From assembly GCA_022592435.1 (NCBI GenBank), contig JABYQS010000969.1, forward strand, positions 1 to 10,444: a stretch of 10,444 nt of DNA. The letters are read 5' to 3'. Positions within the stretch are counted from its first letter, which is position 1. Each line of letters starts with the position of its first letter. The notes below the pieces were generated by a model. That model was not told the origin of the DNA. It saw only the letters and a list, made by a program, of their open reading frames with translations, and made no database searches. The position numbers were made by a program, and so were the translations under genes. This document shows, piece after piece, positions 1 to 9,410 of this stretch. The DNA comes from Cerioporus squamosus (taxonomy: Eukaryota > Basidiomycota > Agaricomycetes > Polyporales > Polyporaceae).

Positions 1-1532
1 ACGGGAACGACGAGCTTGTGCTGCCGCCTGCGAGCTCCTTGACCTGCGCTTCCCATCGCTCGCGGTTCCAGCGCATCGCGTCCTCTTGCACCTCGTTCGT
101 TCCGTCGTCCTCGCCGAGCGTCATGCCCTCTTCTATTCGGTCTTCCTCGCCCTCGGCGAGCGCGGTCACCCATCCGCGACGCGCTGTGCGCGCGCGGCCG
201 AAGATCTCGAGACGGCGGAGGCCGAGACAAAAGTTCTCGATGAGCGTGTACATCTCGGGTGGCTTGAGAGTGGGGTCTGACGCGTCGCCCTCCCAGATGA
301 GGACGTCGGTATCTGTGTTCGGATGAGTACGTGGACACCGTACAACGAGCATATATGCGCACCGACGTTGCAATGAACAAACCAACTATCCGTCGACCGA
401 CGAACTGTGCCACGGATGCCCATCAAGCAGTGCTGCTTCGTCCGCGTGAGCAGAGATGTCGTTGGCGGGTCTGTCTATGTGCCTGGTCAGCGCGACGACT
501 CGCACCAGGGTAGATGGACTTACCCCCGGACCCTTGTTCGTCGTCTTGTTCGTCTTCACCCACACGATGTCCTCACATCTCCGGAAGCCCCACTTCGCCA
601 TGACCTCGCGCCCACGCTCAAGGCCCTCGCCTGACCCACTTCCACCCAGAGCAGGACGAATGAGGGATCAGCCGAGAGCGCAGGTATTGGCAGATTCTGC
701 AGGTCTTCCCAAGTGAATGAAGAGGAGAAGGGTGGGTCTATGAGGATGATGTCGAACTTGGAGCCTTGCAGCGACGACAGTTCCGAGTAGGGGAGGAAGG
801 TGGGAGGGAGTGCGTGCGCCGCGACGGCAGCCTTCTTCAGGGCTAGCAGACGTTGCTGTTTGGGATACCTGAAGTAGAGTTGATGTTAGACATGCATATA
901 GAAACAGTAAATCACGCCTGGGATGCATGGACGGTATCATATGTCCCTTGCCTTCCCAATGCGACGCTATGATTGCAATTTGCGACTCAAGTCGTGCTGC
1001 AGGATACCGCCGCACGGCCAGTGAGTCTCGCAGCGTGTATAACACCGCCATCCACATGCATCACTCGCGTCGCCATGTAAGACATGAAGGAACTGACACG
1101 CAGAATGACCGACCAACCCAGCACACGAACTGCCACTCACTCTTCAAACCGATGCTCCGGGTCCGCCCCAAGCACCCAATCCTGCGGCCACTCCCCGCCG
1201 TCCACATACCGCTGCGAGTAGTCGTTACGGATGGTCTCCTCCTCGGGCACGTAGTTGTTGTACCGCGCGACCCTCGCGCGCTTCGCAGGCGGGAGGTCTG
1301 GCCGGGGCGGCTTCGGCGGGGACGAGATGAGCGGTGACGATGGAGGCGACGGTGACGGTGACCGCGGCGGTGTGGGTATCAAAGGTAGCCTCAACAAAGA
1401 GTTGGGTGGCGACGGAATGGTCTTCAGTTGTCGTCGGTAGTGTCGCTGAGTGTTCCGGATGCGCGAGACGAGCGCACTATGGGTGGCGAGAAGTTCATTT
1501 GCGGCCGCGAGACACTCGGTGGTCGCCATCAT
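1..1532 (-). CDS. METTL14-type MT-A70 family protein (m6A methyltransferase subunit), partial, frame-broken
   Basis: Predicted non-catalytic RNA-binding partner of the METTL3/Ime4 m6A mRNA methyltransferase, acting in the nucleus. Exons read 1532-1141, 868-524, 474-363 and 312-1 (continuing off the window); introns are 272, 49 and 50 nt. The start is the ATG at 1532, with a second ATG directly after it. Residues 40-82 are proline/serine-rich. [20 protein letters not shown] (from residue 103), then RFEEYPK, matches the METTL14 N-terminal signature. The motif-IV position reads DPPF (175-178; METTL14 usually EPPL, METTL3 DPPW). After it come [32 protein letters not shown] and [15 protein letters not shown], all MT-A70/METTL14 hallmarks. 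At about 641-646 the frame slips by one base: LLWV and the following G-S-G-rich helix join only if one G is restored, and the unshifted frame stops near 565. The family call is firm; whether the frame break is real or a sequence error is open. The yeast counterpart is Kar4. Confidence 0.9.
869..1140 (-). other. Long first intron of the METTL14-type gene
   Basis: The donor GTGAGT lies at 1140-1135 and the acceptor CAG ends at 869, with a CTAAC branch-site match about 15 nt before it. At 272 nt it is over five times the other two introns of this gene. The flanking codons join directly into RFEEYPK, as in METTL14 homologues, so no coding exon is needed inside. An 8-bp inverted repeat (GATGCATG at 922-929, CATGCATC at 1055-1062) sits within it. 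I see no convincing snoRNA boxes. Confidence 0.8.
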
Positions 1533-1625
1533 GGAAAGTTGATGGAGGACAAAAACAAAGCTCAACGTCGGAGAGATGGTTGAGGAGAGACAGTGTACGA
1601 ACAACGTACCAGTAGGCGGCGGCCC

Positions 1626-1650
1626 GGGAGGAGGAGAAAGAGGAGAGAGC
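1626..1650 (-). promoter_or_regulatory. Pyrimidine-rich tract upstream of the METTL14-type start
   Basis: On the minus strand this stretch is nearly all C and T, about 95-120 nt upstream of the ATG at 1532. CT-rich tracts near transcription starts are common in fungal promoters, so this may mark the core promoter or leader. That role is inferred; no TATA box is obvious at a suitable distance. Confidence 0.35.
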
Positions 1651-3494
1651 GCGCCCTCGACGAGCCTCGACGCGACGGTCACCGACGCGTGGGCGCGACG
1701 CGCGCCAGTGGCTGTACGCTGCCGGAAACGCCAGTAGATTACTAGATATGTAACCAAACCACACCGCCGGCGAACTCAAACGAATATTCTTAAGCAGTGC
1801 AAGGCACATTATATCCGGGATCAGAACACATCATACATATATAGCGAGCACGGAGTCGACGACAATATGTGTAGACATGTGAAAAACAGTAGGCACGGTC
1901 AGCTCACCCTTTCGGCGCACGTTAGCTTCCCCGCGTGAACAGGTACCAATCCGGAGGGCCACGAAGAGGCCTGCGCCAGGAACAACTGCGCCACAAGGGC
2001 AGCGGATGACCGTACCTGGGGCCGTTCTTGACACGAAGACTCGCTTGCAGAGTTCTCCGAGCGGCTCTTGAAGCTCACTTCCATGCCCTTACTTACGCTG
2101 CGAAGGCGACGTGTCAGTATGGAGAAGAGAGTATGGACGGTGGACGCTGACCATCTCTGAGAAGGGGCAGCGTTGAGGAGGGCGTGTTGACACTCTTCCT
2201 GTCTTCTGACGACGCCGTACGTTGACGGTGGAGCGCCATTTGCCCCATAGCGCGAGCTCGTCTGCAACGCACGTGTGGCGTCGGCCCCCCGTGCTTACAC
2301 GAGGCACGGGTTGCACAACAGAGCCGCAGGGTCGGATCTAGAAGGGACTGTCAGTACGTGGCGATGACAACAACGTCGAGCAGGAGCACTCACTCAACAC
2401 CAATTTCCATCATCCAGGTCACTCCTGCAACTGGCTGTCAGCATGAGTCAATGCGGAGCGGTACAACGAAGACAAAACCCACCTTGCCCTAGTGTGCGAC
2501 ACCGAATGGGCCCATCCACCGGCGTCGCTGTTCATCGATCGTGGCGCTTGCATGCGACTATGCGGCCCAGGCAGGGGAAGTCCGTACGCACGGGACTTTT
2601 GGCGTACGAAGCAGTCACAAGGCATGATCGGGTCAGCCACATGCAAGCGCCTGCTAGAGTCAAGAATGATGGTCAGCTTGCGAGACGGCGAAGAAACATA
2701 CGGATGGTTGATTTTTTTGCTCATTCCATCCCACGTTCAGCGCACGCGTGTCGCGTCTCTGCGCAGTGGGAGTAGTGGTCCGGAGTGCACGGAGCAGACA
2801 TTGTCCGGCATGCCCACACGGACTAAGTGCTAAGCACGAGCAGAGTCGGCGTGGTAGCGAGTCTTGGTGGTAGGCTGGGGTCAGACGCCGTCAAGCAGCA
2901 GGCGCTGAAGAGGACGCACCATCGGAAGATAACTCTCCGCTGGCGACATGACGCCGATGCAACCACCTACGCGACACATGCGGGAGCGGTCCGCCGAAGA
3001 GCAGACCCCGCAGAGGAGTCCGGCCGATGCACCTGAGCGTGTACGTCGCCACCCATGCCGCTTTCGCAGCACGTTGTAGGTTATGGCGTCCGTGAGGTGT
3101 CCTGGCCACTGGCAGAAGTGGCGCAGGTATCCTTCCCGGTTCACCCCGACTGACACCGCCTGTGACGACCCACGGACGACGTGGTTGTACGAGGCTGATG
3201 CGGAGCGCCGACGCCTGGGCGCACACCCGCTCCGTCACTCGAGGCCGGCTACGGCGGCAGGACAGAGCGAGTTGGTGGCCAGCTGAGACCGGGATGGCAC
3301 GCCACAGTGCTACCTGAGCGAGTGTCAGCCACGGTGACGATGCCTGATGAGGAAGACGAACGTACTTGTTTCACACTGGGGCGACCTGGTACATCGACGC
3401 TGTGTGGCGGGGTGAGAGGAGCGGCGGGACAGGGACGGGAGAGTGGCGCACTTTGACGCGTCGTGCCCGTGCTGAGCAGAGTGTTCATACGAGA

Positions 3495-3509
3495 TGGTGG
3501 TGGTGGTGG
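3495..3509. repeat. (TGG)5 microsatellite
   Basis: Five perfect TGG units lie in the intergenic region, about 30 bp before the 12-bp minisatellite. The surrounding 100 bp are also G-rich on the plus strand. Confidence 0.9.
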
Positions 3510-3538
3510 TTGGGCATGAGAGGGAACGAAGACCTCAT

Positions 3539-3574
3539 TGCACGGCGGAATGCACGGCGGAATGCATGGCGGGG
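3539..3574. repeat. 12-bp minisatellite, three units
   Basis: Two identical copies of TGCACGGCGGAA (3539-3550 and 3551-3562) are followed by a diverged copy, TGCATGGCGGGG (3563-3574). The unit length is a multiple of three and one frame reads M-H-G-G, but no gene is supported around it. Confidence 0.9.
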
Positions 3575-4367
3575 GTGGTGATGGTTGCGGGAGAAGGTGG
3601 GTGGGGACGGAGAGACAGAGGGCAGGCCCTTTTGTACGGGAGAGGCTGCCGCCACCGGCACACCCCGGCGGTGGTTGGTCTTCCGTCAGCCTCGTGAAGC
3701 GAATAAAGATGCTTGTGTTCAGCTCGGGACACGGGTACCGAATACGTACCTGTCCGAGTCGCCATGTTCTGGCTTCTGCTATTCAACGTTTCCAACATAC
3801 ACTCTGAGTTCAAGTGCAGAAACAAACACATGTTGTCTCATCATACGAAGGCGATCGCACAGCAGGCTTGCGCAGTGGAGGGTGTTGTGCGGACCGTCTG
3901 GAACTTGAAGCCAGCCTCCGGCATCCGAACAGTGGCAGAGTCCTAGAGGCTCAGACCGCCAACCCCCTGCAAGCTACAGACGTTGCATTCGGGCAGAATT
4001 GCTCAGAAGTACCGGTAGAGCGACCTTGTCCTGGCCCAATTGCAGTCGTGAAACATTGTGCGATCTCTGGTGAAATTGATACCAGTGATTGAGGTCGACC
4101 GGATATTAAAGTCCCTGGAAAGGTACATCATTACACACCTACCCTAACACATGAGATGTGGAAGCTACTGAAGAACCTGCAGCTCATACATACCAGCTCC
4201 TTAGTACTCACTGGCAGAGACGGATCGACACGATTGCGACGCGACGTCACCATATTCATGGGCGTCAACCCATCCACATATGGCCTGGGAATTGATGGGA
4301 TAACCGCATTTGGCGAATAATACGCCCGCTGCTGAAGCGCTCAACTGCAACTTGGTCTGTAACCACC

Positions 4368-7300
4368 ATGTCCACTAATTCGAAGAAGGGCTCTGGGTAT
4401 GCCAAAAGTCAGAAAACTTCTCTCAACTATTGTGTGCGGTAGCTGACGACTCTCCAGGAAATGACGCGTCAAGCGCGGTACCACTAGGTGACGCTACTGC
4501 TACCGCAATGTTCCATTGCTTCTAACGAGACACGCAGAACTGGACTCGGACTCGGATTTCAACCCAGGATCGTTCATTCCAGAACAGAAGAAACGTGGTA
4601 GGAAGTCTGCCGACTCGCGGAAATCTGGTGTACCACCGAGAAAACGACGTCGGAAGGAAACCCTCGAAGGCGATGATCGCTCACCTTCACCAGCACTAAG
4701 TAATTTCCCTCCAATTGGTCTCAGGTTGATTCTCATGGTGCCACGTAGACGACAGGAAGCAGGGAGAGGGTATTCCTCTGCAGCGCAATATGCTTGTACA
4801 ACTATTCGGTACTCCGCGTTTCTGTACTCGATCTTCGTCCATGGCGACTCATCTCTGTGCAGGACCGCTTGGAATACTACCGGTTGAAGAGTCTGAGAAG
4901 GAAGAAGAGGAGGCGGACGATGAGGAGGAAGAAGAAGACGAGGAAGACGAGGATCGTGACTCAGAGGCCGAGGACGAACACCCACCTACACCGAAGGCCC
5001 CTCCACCTCCCATCAAGAAGCCAGTCGCACCAGCACCACAGAAGTCCACTGCAAATCCTGATGACTCTGTTACAGGTACGCACATGTTCGTTACCTTATC
5101 TGCACATGCTCAATATTGCCAGAATACGAGTCGGACGAGGTCTTCGAAGACAAGCCTGCGACAAGCCCCTTAAGTAAACGTTCAGCTTCCGCGCAACCCG
5201 CCGGTTGCAAGCCTCCTCCGAGCAAGAAGGCAAAACTTGACGATCCTGAAGACTCAGTGACCGAGCCGGAGCCTGACGACCTGGACTGGATTGGCGGGAA
5301 GATTCCGGCAGCGCTGAAAGGTCGGTGTCTACTTTGTTGGAGTTAGCTGGCGCTGAACTGCTCTCTATTCAAGCGAGCAATAAGCCCGTGACAAGTCAGA
5401 AATCACCGTCCAAGAAGGCCATGGCGCCTTCTGAAGACTCAGGATCCGAAACAGAGCCTGAAGATGACCCCGAACTCGACGAGGTACGTTGTCGTTTGCT
5501 CCGCACACTGGCACATACCCGTGCTCAAGTATTCTCTTTTACAGTACACGCAACCACGCCCCTCTTTCAAACTGAAGCCCGGTGAGTCACTCGCCGGCCC
5601 TTTGGCTCTGGACCGCAAGCACAACGTCCCGGGACGCATCAATACGTTCCTGCGCGAGTACCAGCGAGACGGTGTTCGTTTCTTCTGGGATAAGTACAAG
5701 GAAGGAAGAGGTGGCTTGCTCGGAGACGATATGGGATTGGTGAGTCGTTCAACGCGCATGCTTCCCGAACAACACTGACTCTTGCGTTGTACAGGGCGAG
5801 TAATCATCGCATGTCACCAGAATTCATATTGACCGTATATGCAGGCAAGACCATCCAGGTCATATCTTTCCTTTCCGCGATCATGCAGAAGCGCGGAGAC
5901 AACCTCGACGTCGACCGTCGGCGGAAGCACGTCTCAAAGCTTCAGGACCGGAGGGAGTGGAGGAAGCATCGCTCGCTGCCGCCCGCGAACGCGACGTGGC
6001 CCACTTGCCTCATCGTCGCCCCAAGCAGCGTCGTCGGGAATTGGGAGAGGGAGTTCGAAACAGTACGTCTTCTTCCGGCAAGTTCTCGTAGATTCGGTGC
6101 CAAACTGACATCCCATAGTGGGGTTACTTCGAAGTTGGGATGTACATCGGCCCTCCGGCTGCCCGCGCAGACGTCCTGAACGATTTCAAGATGGGTCGAC
6201 TGGATGTCCGTGAGTAACGCCGCTCATCATTTCGACGGTCAACAGCTGCTGACGCCCATGCAGTGGTGACGTCTTTTGACGTCGCGAGGGGGGACATTGA
6301 CCTCATCGACGAGCTGCCATGGTCGTGCATCTTCATCGACGAGGTCCACCGCGTCAAGAACCCGAAGTCGAAGCTAGCGGCCGCGTTCAGTCGCTTCACA
6401 TGCCCCTGTAGGTTCGGCCTGAGTGGCACAGGTGCGTAGTCGCCCCAGGACGATCCGTTTCCGCTACTGCGATGCTGACGACGTGCTGTCTAGTCATCCA
6501 AAATGGATATGAAGAATTGTGGACTGTGCTCAATTGGACCAACCCTGGGGCCGTAGGGACTAGGAAGCAGTGGGAGAGCTACGTCGAAAAGCCGCTCCGC
6601 GTTGGGCAGAGCAAGTCGGCGTCGGACGAGGAGCATGTCAAGGCTGCGGTACGCTGTCGTATCTGTTCTCGACACCCGTCACCGGCTGACGCTTCAGATA
6701 GTTGGTCGCGAAAGTCCTAACGGAGAAGCTGCTGCCGGCGCTCTTCCTACGCAGGTCGGTTCCATCTCTTCGTGTGTTGTCTTGTTTTCTTGTGCTAACT
6801 GTCTGCTGCCCAGAACAAAGGATATTATCCAAAATCAGGTCAGTCGCTCGTCTGCCTTTCGAGCTAGTTCACTCCCCACTCACCCGACACTCCACAGCTG
6901 CCCAAGAAGACGGACCAAGTCGTCTTCTGCCCACTTACACCAATGCAGGTAGCGGTTTACAAGAGAATCCTCGGCCTCGAGGCCGTCGACAATCTAGTTA
7001 ACAAGGATCGACCCTGCAACTGTGGGTCGGGCAAATCGTGCGTCCTCGTCACTCTTACTCCCACCATCGACGCGAGCTGAGCCGTGAGCAGACGGAAGAA
7101 GTGCTGTCACCCGGTCCATCCGGGAGACCTGTTCAAGTACATGTCCACGCTGATCAAGATCTCGAACCACCTGGCGCTCATCTTGCCTTGTGAGTGCAGC
7201 TGGACGATCATAATGGTTATGGATCCGGCTAACGATCCCTCGCGCAGCACCATCCGACTCGACCGAGCAGGTGCGTCAACTTCCGGTATGTTACGCTTGA

Positions 7301-9225
7301 CCCCCGTTCAATTGACTGTTTCCATAGACGACTAGGAACAGGGAGCTCTGCAAGTTGGCCTTCGGCGGCACAGTGCCGAAGTACGGACCCGCCATGCTGC
7401 AGCCCGAGTTCTGCGGGAAGTGGATGGTCCTGGAGACGTTGCTCCGGGGATGGCGCAAGGACCGGTCCAACAAGGTCCTGATCTTCACCAAGTCGGTCAA
7501 GCTCCTCGAGATGTTGGAGTTCCATCTCAGTGGGCAAGGCGCGTCTCCCTGGGCAATGTACCTCCGTGCGTGTGATGCTGACTTGCTTATCGCAGGACAT
7601 GGTTTCGTCAAGCTTGATGGCTCAACGAAGCAGTCGGATCGTTCGTAGTCGTTCTCATGAGCAGTTAGGTTGCCGCGCTGATACTTCGGTACGCTGGGAC
7701 AGGGATGCCCATGATTGATAGGTTCCAGGAGGACCCGGACATCTTCATCTTCTTGATCTCGACCATGGCAGGTGGCACCGGCCTGAACCTCACTGCAGCG
7801 AACAAGGTCGTCATCTTCGGTGAGTCGGTCTCGTTTCCCCTACAAGCACGCATGCTGACCAGACTCGTAGATCCCAACTGGAGTAAGTTAGCTGCGACGT
7901 CCGACCCAGCGGGCCTCTACTGACCAAAACCTGCAGACCCTGCTCACGACCTCCAAGCGATGGACCGCGCGTACCGCTTCGGGCAGACGCGCGACGTCGC
8001 TGTGTATCGCCTGCTCGGCGCAGGCTCGATCGAAGAGCTCATATATGCCCGCCAAGTATACAAGCAGCAGCAAATGCAGGTTGGCTACAACGCCAGTCTT
8101 CAGACGAGGTCAGTGTGCCGATTTGTGCTATGACAAGCATGACGCTCATTCTCTTGTAGGTACTTCGAGGGTGTCCAAGGGGACAAGAGCAAGCAAGGGG
8201 AGTTGTTCGGTATCAGAAACATCTTCAAACTGCATGAGCACACGTACGCTACGAAGATGGCGGTAGGTCTGCCTCCTATTTCGTACTGCACTTTCTTGCC
8301 TGAGGGAACGTCCGGCAGATCGAGCAAGCCAATGTCAGCGACCTGGACTGGGCATTCGCATACATGGGTGGGAGTGGCGGGGCCGCGAAGCGTCCGAAGA
8401 AGAAACCTGAGGGGGTGAAATGGGTGTACGAAGAGGAGGCCAAGACAGGGAAGGAATACGTGAGTAGAACCCGTCGAGCTTCGCGAGCACTTATCGACAT
8501 ATGTTATCCAGGATGAACTTCGCGGACTCGGCGCCCTGCTGTTCGATGACGGTATGCATCTTGTATTGCGACCTCACCGACTCCTTCATAGCCACTGAAC
8601 CATGTTCACAGAAACGCCGGAGGTCAAGGACGAACCGAACGACGTCGAGAAGACCCTGCGTGCTCTTGGCGTGCAATACACCCATCGAAACGACGACCTC
8701 ATCGCTGAGAGCACCATCGAAGCGCAGAGGGTGCGGAAGCTCTTAGAGGTACGTCTACCACAGTATTTAACTCGGAGAACGACTTCTCATGCGCCCACCT
8801 CCCTTCCACAGGAGAAGAAGAAGGCCGCCAAGAAGGCGAAGCAGCAGCGCAAGTCCGGAAAGGACAAGACGCCAGAGATTGAATGGCCGCCTCGGCGCAG
8901 CCACCACAAGCGTCCGCTCAGTCCAGCCTCAAGGTACGTGTGACGGCGCTCTCCTGTGTGTTCCCCGACGTTGAACGTGGGATGTGTGATAGGCTGCGGG
9001 TCCGCCAGCGTGCGCTGATCGAGCAAGGTCTGCTGCAGACTCCGGAGGATTTGCCGAAGTTTGCTCATGAGTTGTGAGTGACCTGTCCTCCCTATCCTCC
9101 TCTGTAGAGCTCGCACTCATGACGACCGATACAATTTCAGCACGCGGAAGTCAGCCAGTGAGCAGGAGGAGTTCTTCTGGCAGCTGGACGAGTACGCGAG
9201 GAAGCACTTCAAAGACGACCGCTGA
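4368..9225 (+). CDS. ERCC6L2-like SNF2-family ATPase
   Basis: A predicted nuclear DNA translocase for DNA repair or genome maintenance; human ERCC6L2 is linked to end joining. The 29-exon model gives about 1061 residues: 4368-4407, 4458-4487, 4538-4699, 4863-5075, 5123-5320, 5374-5483, 5545-5739, 5795, 5845-6062, 6119-6209, 6264-6431, 6494-6648, 6702-6754, 6814-6838, 6898-7037, 7092-7189, 7248-7270, 7328-7538, 7596-7640, 7703-7819, 7871-7882, 7937-8108, 8160-8262, 8319-8459, 8512-8551, 8612-8748, 8812-8933, 8993-9073, 9141-9225. All phases agree. Residues 1-250 are acidic/serine-rich with basic nuclear-signal-like patches KKRGRK and PPRKRRRK. Lobe 1 has DDMGLGKT (Walker A, about 312-319), [15 protein letters not shown] (445-448) and LSGTVIQN. 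A Cys cluster (593, 595, 604, 605) sits between the lobes. Lobe 2 has [11 protein letters not shown] (745-755) and [11 protein letters not shown] (775-785). The C-terminal end [15 protein letters not shown] fits the HEBO-like region. The first two exons and exon 8 are least certain. Confidence 0.92.
4700..4862 (+). other. Long intron 3 of the ATPase gene
   Basis: The donor GTAATT at 4700 and acceptor TGTGCAG ending at 4862 join two phase-1 exons in frame. At 163 nt it is about three times the gene's usual intron. I looked for an internal exon: the one candidate 12-nt exon (4784-4795) would create a stop at its junction, and other acceptor/donor pairs break the frame. Retaining the intron also breaks the downstream frame. 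Confidence 0.55.
4883..4980 (+). other. Acidic low-complexity tract in the ATPase N-terminus
   Basis: Glutamate and aspartate dominate residues about 85-117, encoded by GAA/GAG/GAC repeats. The lobes follow more than 190 residues later. Acidic disordered tails are common in SNF2 chromatin and repair ATPases, where they often mediate protein or histone contacts; that role here is inferred. Confidence 0.85.
5740..5844 (+). other. Twin introns around a one-base exon inside Walker A
   Basis: The exon ends in TTG at 5739 and coding resumes as GC-AAG-ACC at 5845, so the glycine codon of GLGKT needs one more G. Intron A (5740-5794, 55 nt) has donor GTGAGT, branch CTGAC and acceptor ACAG. Then a single G at 5795 would be the exon, and intron B (5796-5844, 49 nt) runs from GCGAGT to GCAG. 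This restores L-G-K-T exactly. Splicing it as one 105-nt intron shifts the frame, and using intron A alone meets TAA at once. The alternative is one missing G in the run at 5739-5740. Confidence 0.55.
7539..7595 (+). other. GC-AG intron in lobe 2
   Basis: A 57-nt intron runs from GCGCGT to CGCAG, with a CTGAC branch match 14-18 nt before the end. It joins CAA-G to GA-CAT-GGT, giving the expected [10 protein letters not shown] of the SNF2 lobe-2 region. A GT donor alternative at 7566 would leave a 30-nt intron and add about ten residues, which is less likely. Confidence 0.7.
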
Positions 9226-9410
9226 ATTACTGATACCCCGTCTCGGGATGGGTGCAATATGGGTGATGTGGTATCCTCGTTGCTGTACATGTGCGCTGTG
9301 TTGCTTGCTCTGTGCTCTGAGATTTTTGTTCTGTTCTGGTTGTGGACTCAGGCTGTCTTCGGAGCGTTGTACTCTACCACTGTATGTATCTAGTATGTAT
9401 AAGTAGGCAG
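9226..9410 (+). terminator. 3' untranslated region and likely polyadenylation signals of the ATPase gene
   Basis: After the TGA at 9223-9225 the plus strand is rich in TG and TTG runs. Two TATGTA elements follow at 9383-9388 and 9394-9399, matching the fungal 3'-end efficiency element. The cleavage site itself cannot be placed from sequence. Confidence 0.4.

Larger units (their letters stand above)
1533..4367. other. Divergent intergenic region, no recognised gene
   Basis: This 2.8-kb stretch separates two genes transcribed away from each other, so both promoters must lie in it. Open frames on both strands are short (up to about 120 codons), overlap each other in several frames, and none resembles a family I know. 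Some contain splice-like signals (for example AAAG followed by GTGAGC near 1908 on the minus strand), but I could not chain them into a consistent coding model. An AATAAA occurs near 3702 and a CRE-like GACGTCAC at 4243-4250, neither with supporting context. A fast-evolving or non-coding transcript cannot be ruled out. Confidence 0.5.

Noticed and set aside
869..1140. A box C/D snoRNA within the long METTL14 intron.
   Set aside because: RTGATGA-like fragments are imperfect and no paired CTGA box was found on the transcribed strand.
4243..4250. CRE-like GACGTCAC upstream of the ATPase start.
   Set aside because: It is a single incomplete match about 120 bp upstream with no second copy; chance is likely.
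4398..4457. The strong-looking donor GTATGC at 4398 for the first ATPase intron.
   Set aside because: It gives an immediate in-frame stop (GGG AAA TGA). The weaker donor GTCAGA at 4408 keeps the frame through exons 2 and 3.
3455..4470. ACGCGT (MluI cell-cycle box) occurrences, including one at about 4464 near the ATPase start, as evidence for cell-cycle regulation.
   Set aside because: Several copies occur across the window at roughly chance frequency, and the one near the start lies inside the predicted second exon.
6649..6701. Apparent frameshift after the acceptor at 6696 in the ATPase gene.
   Set aside because: Using the next AG (6700-6701) restores L-V-A-K-V-L in frame, so no frameshift is needed.
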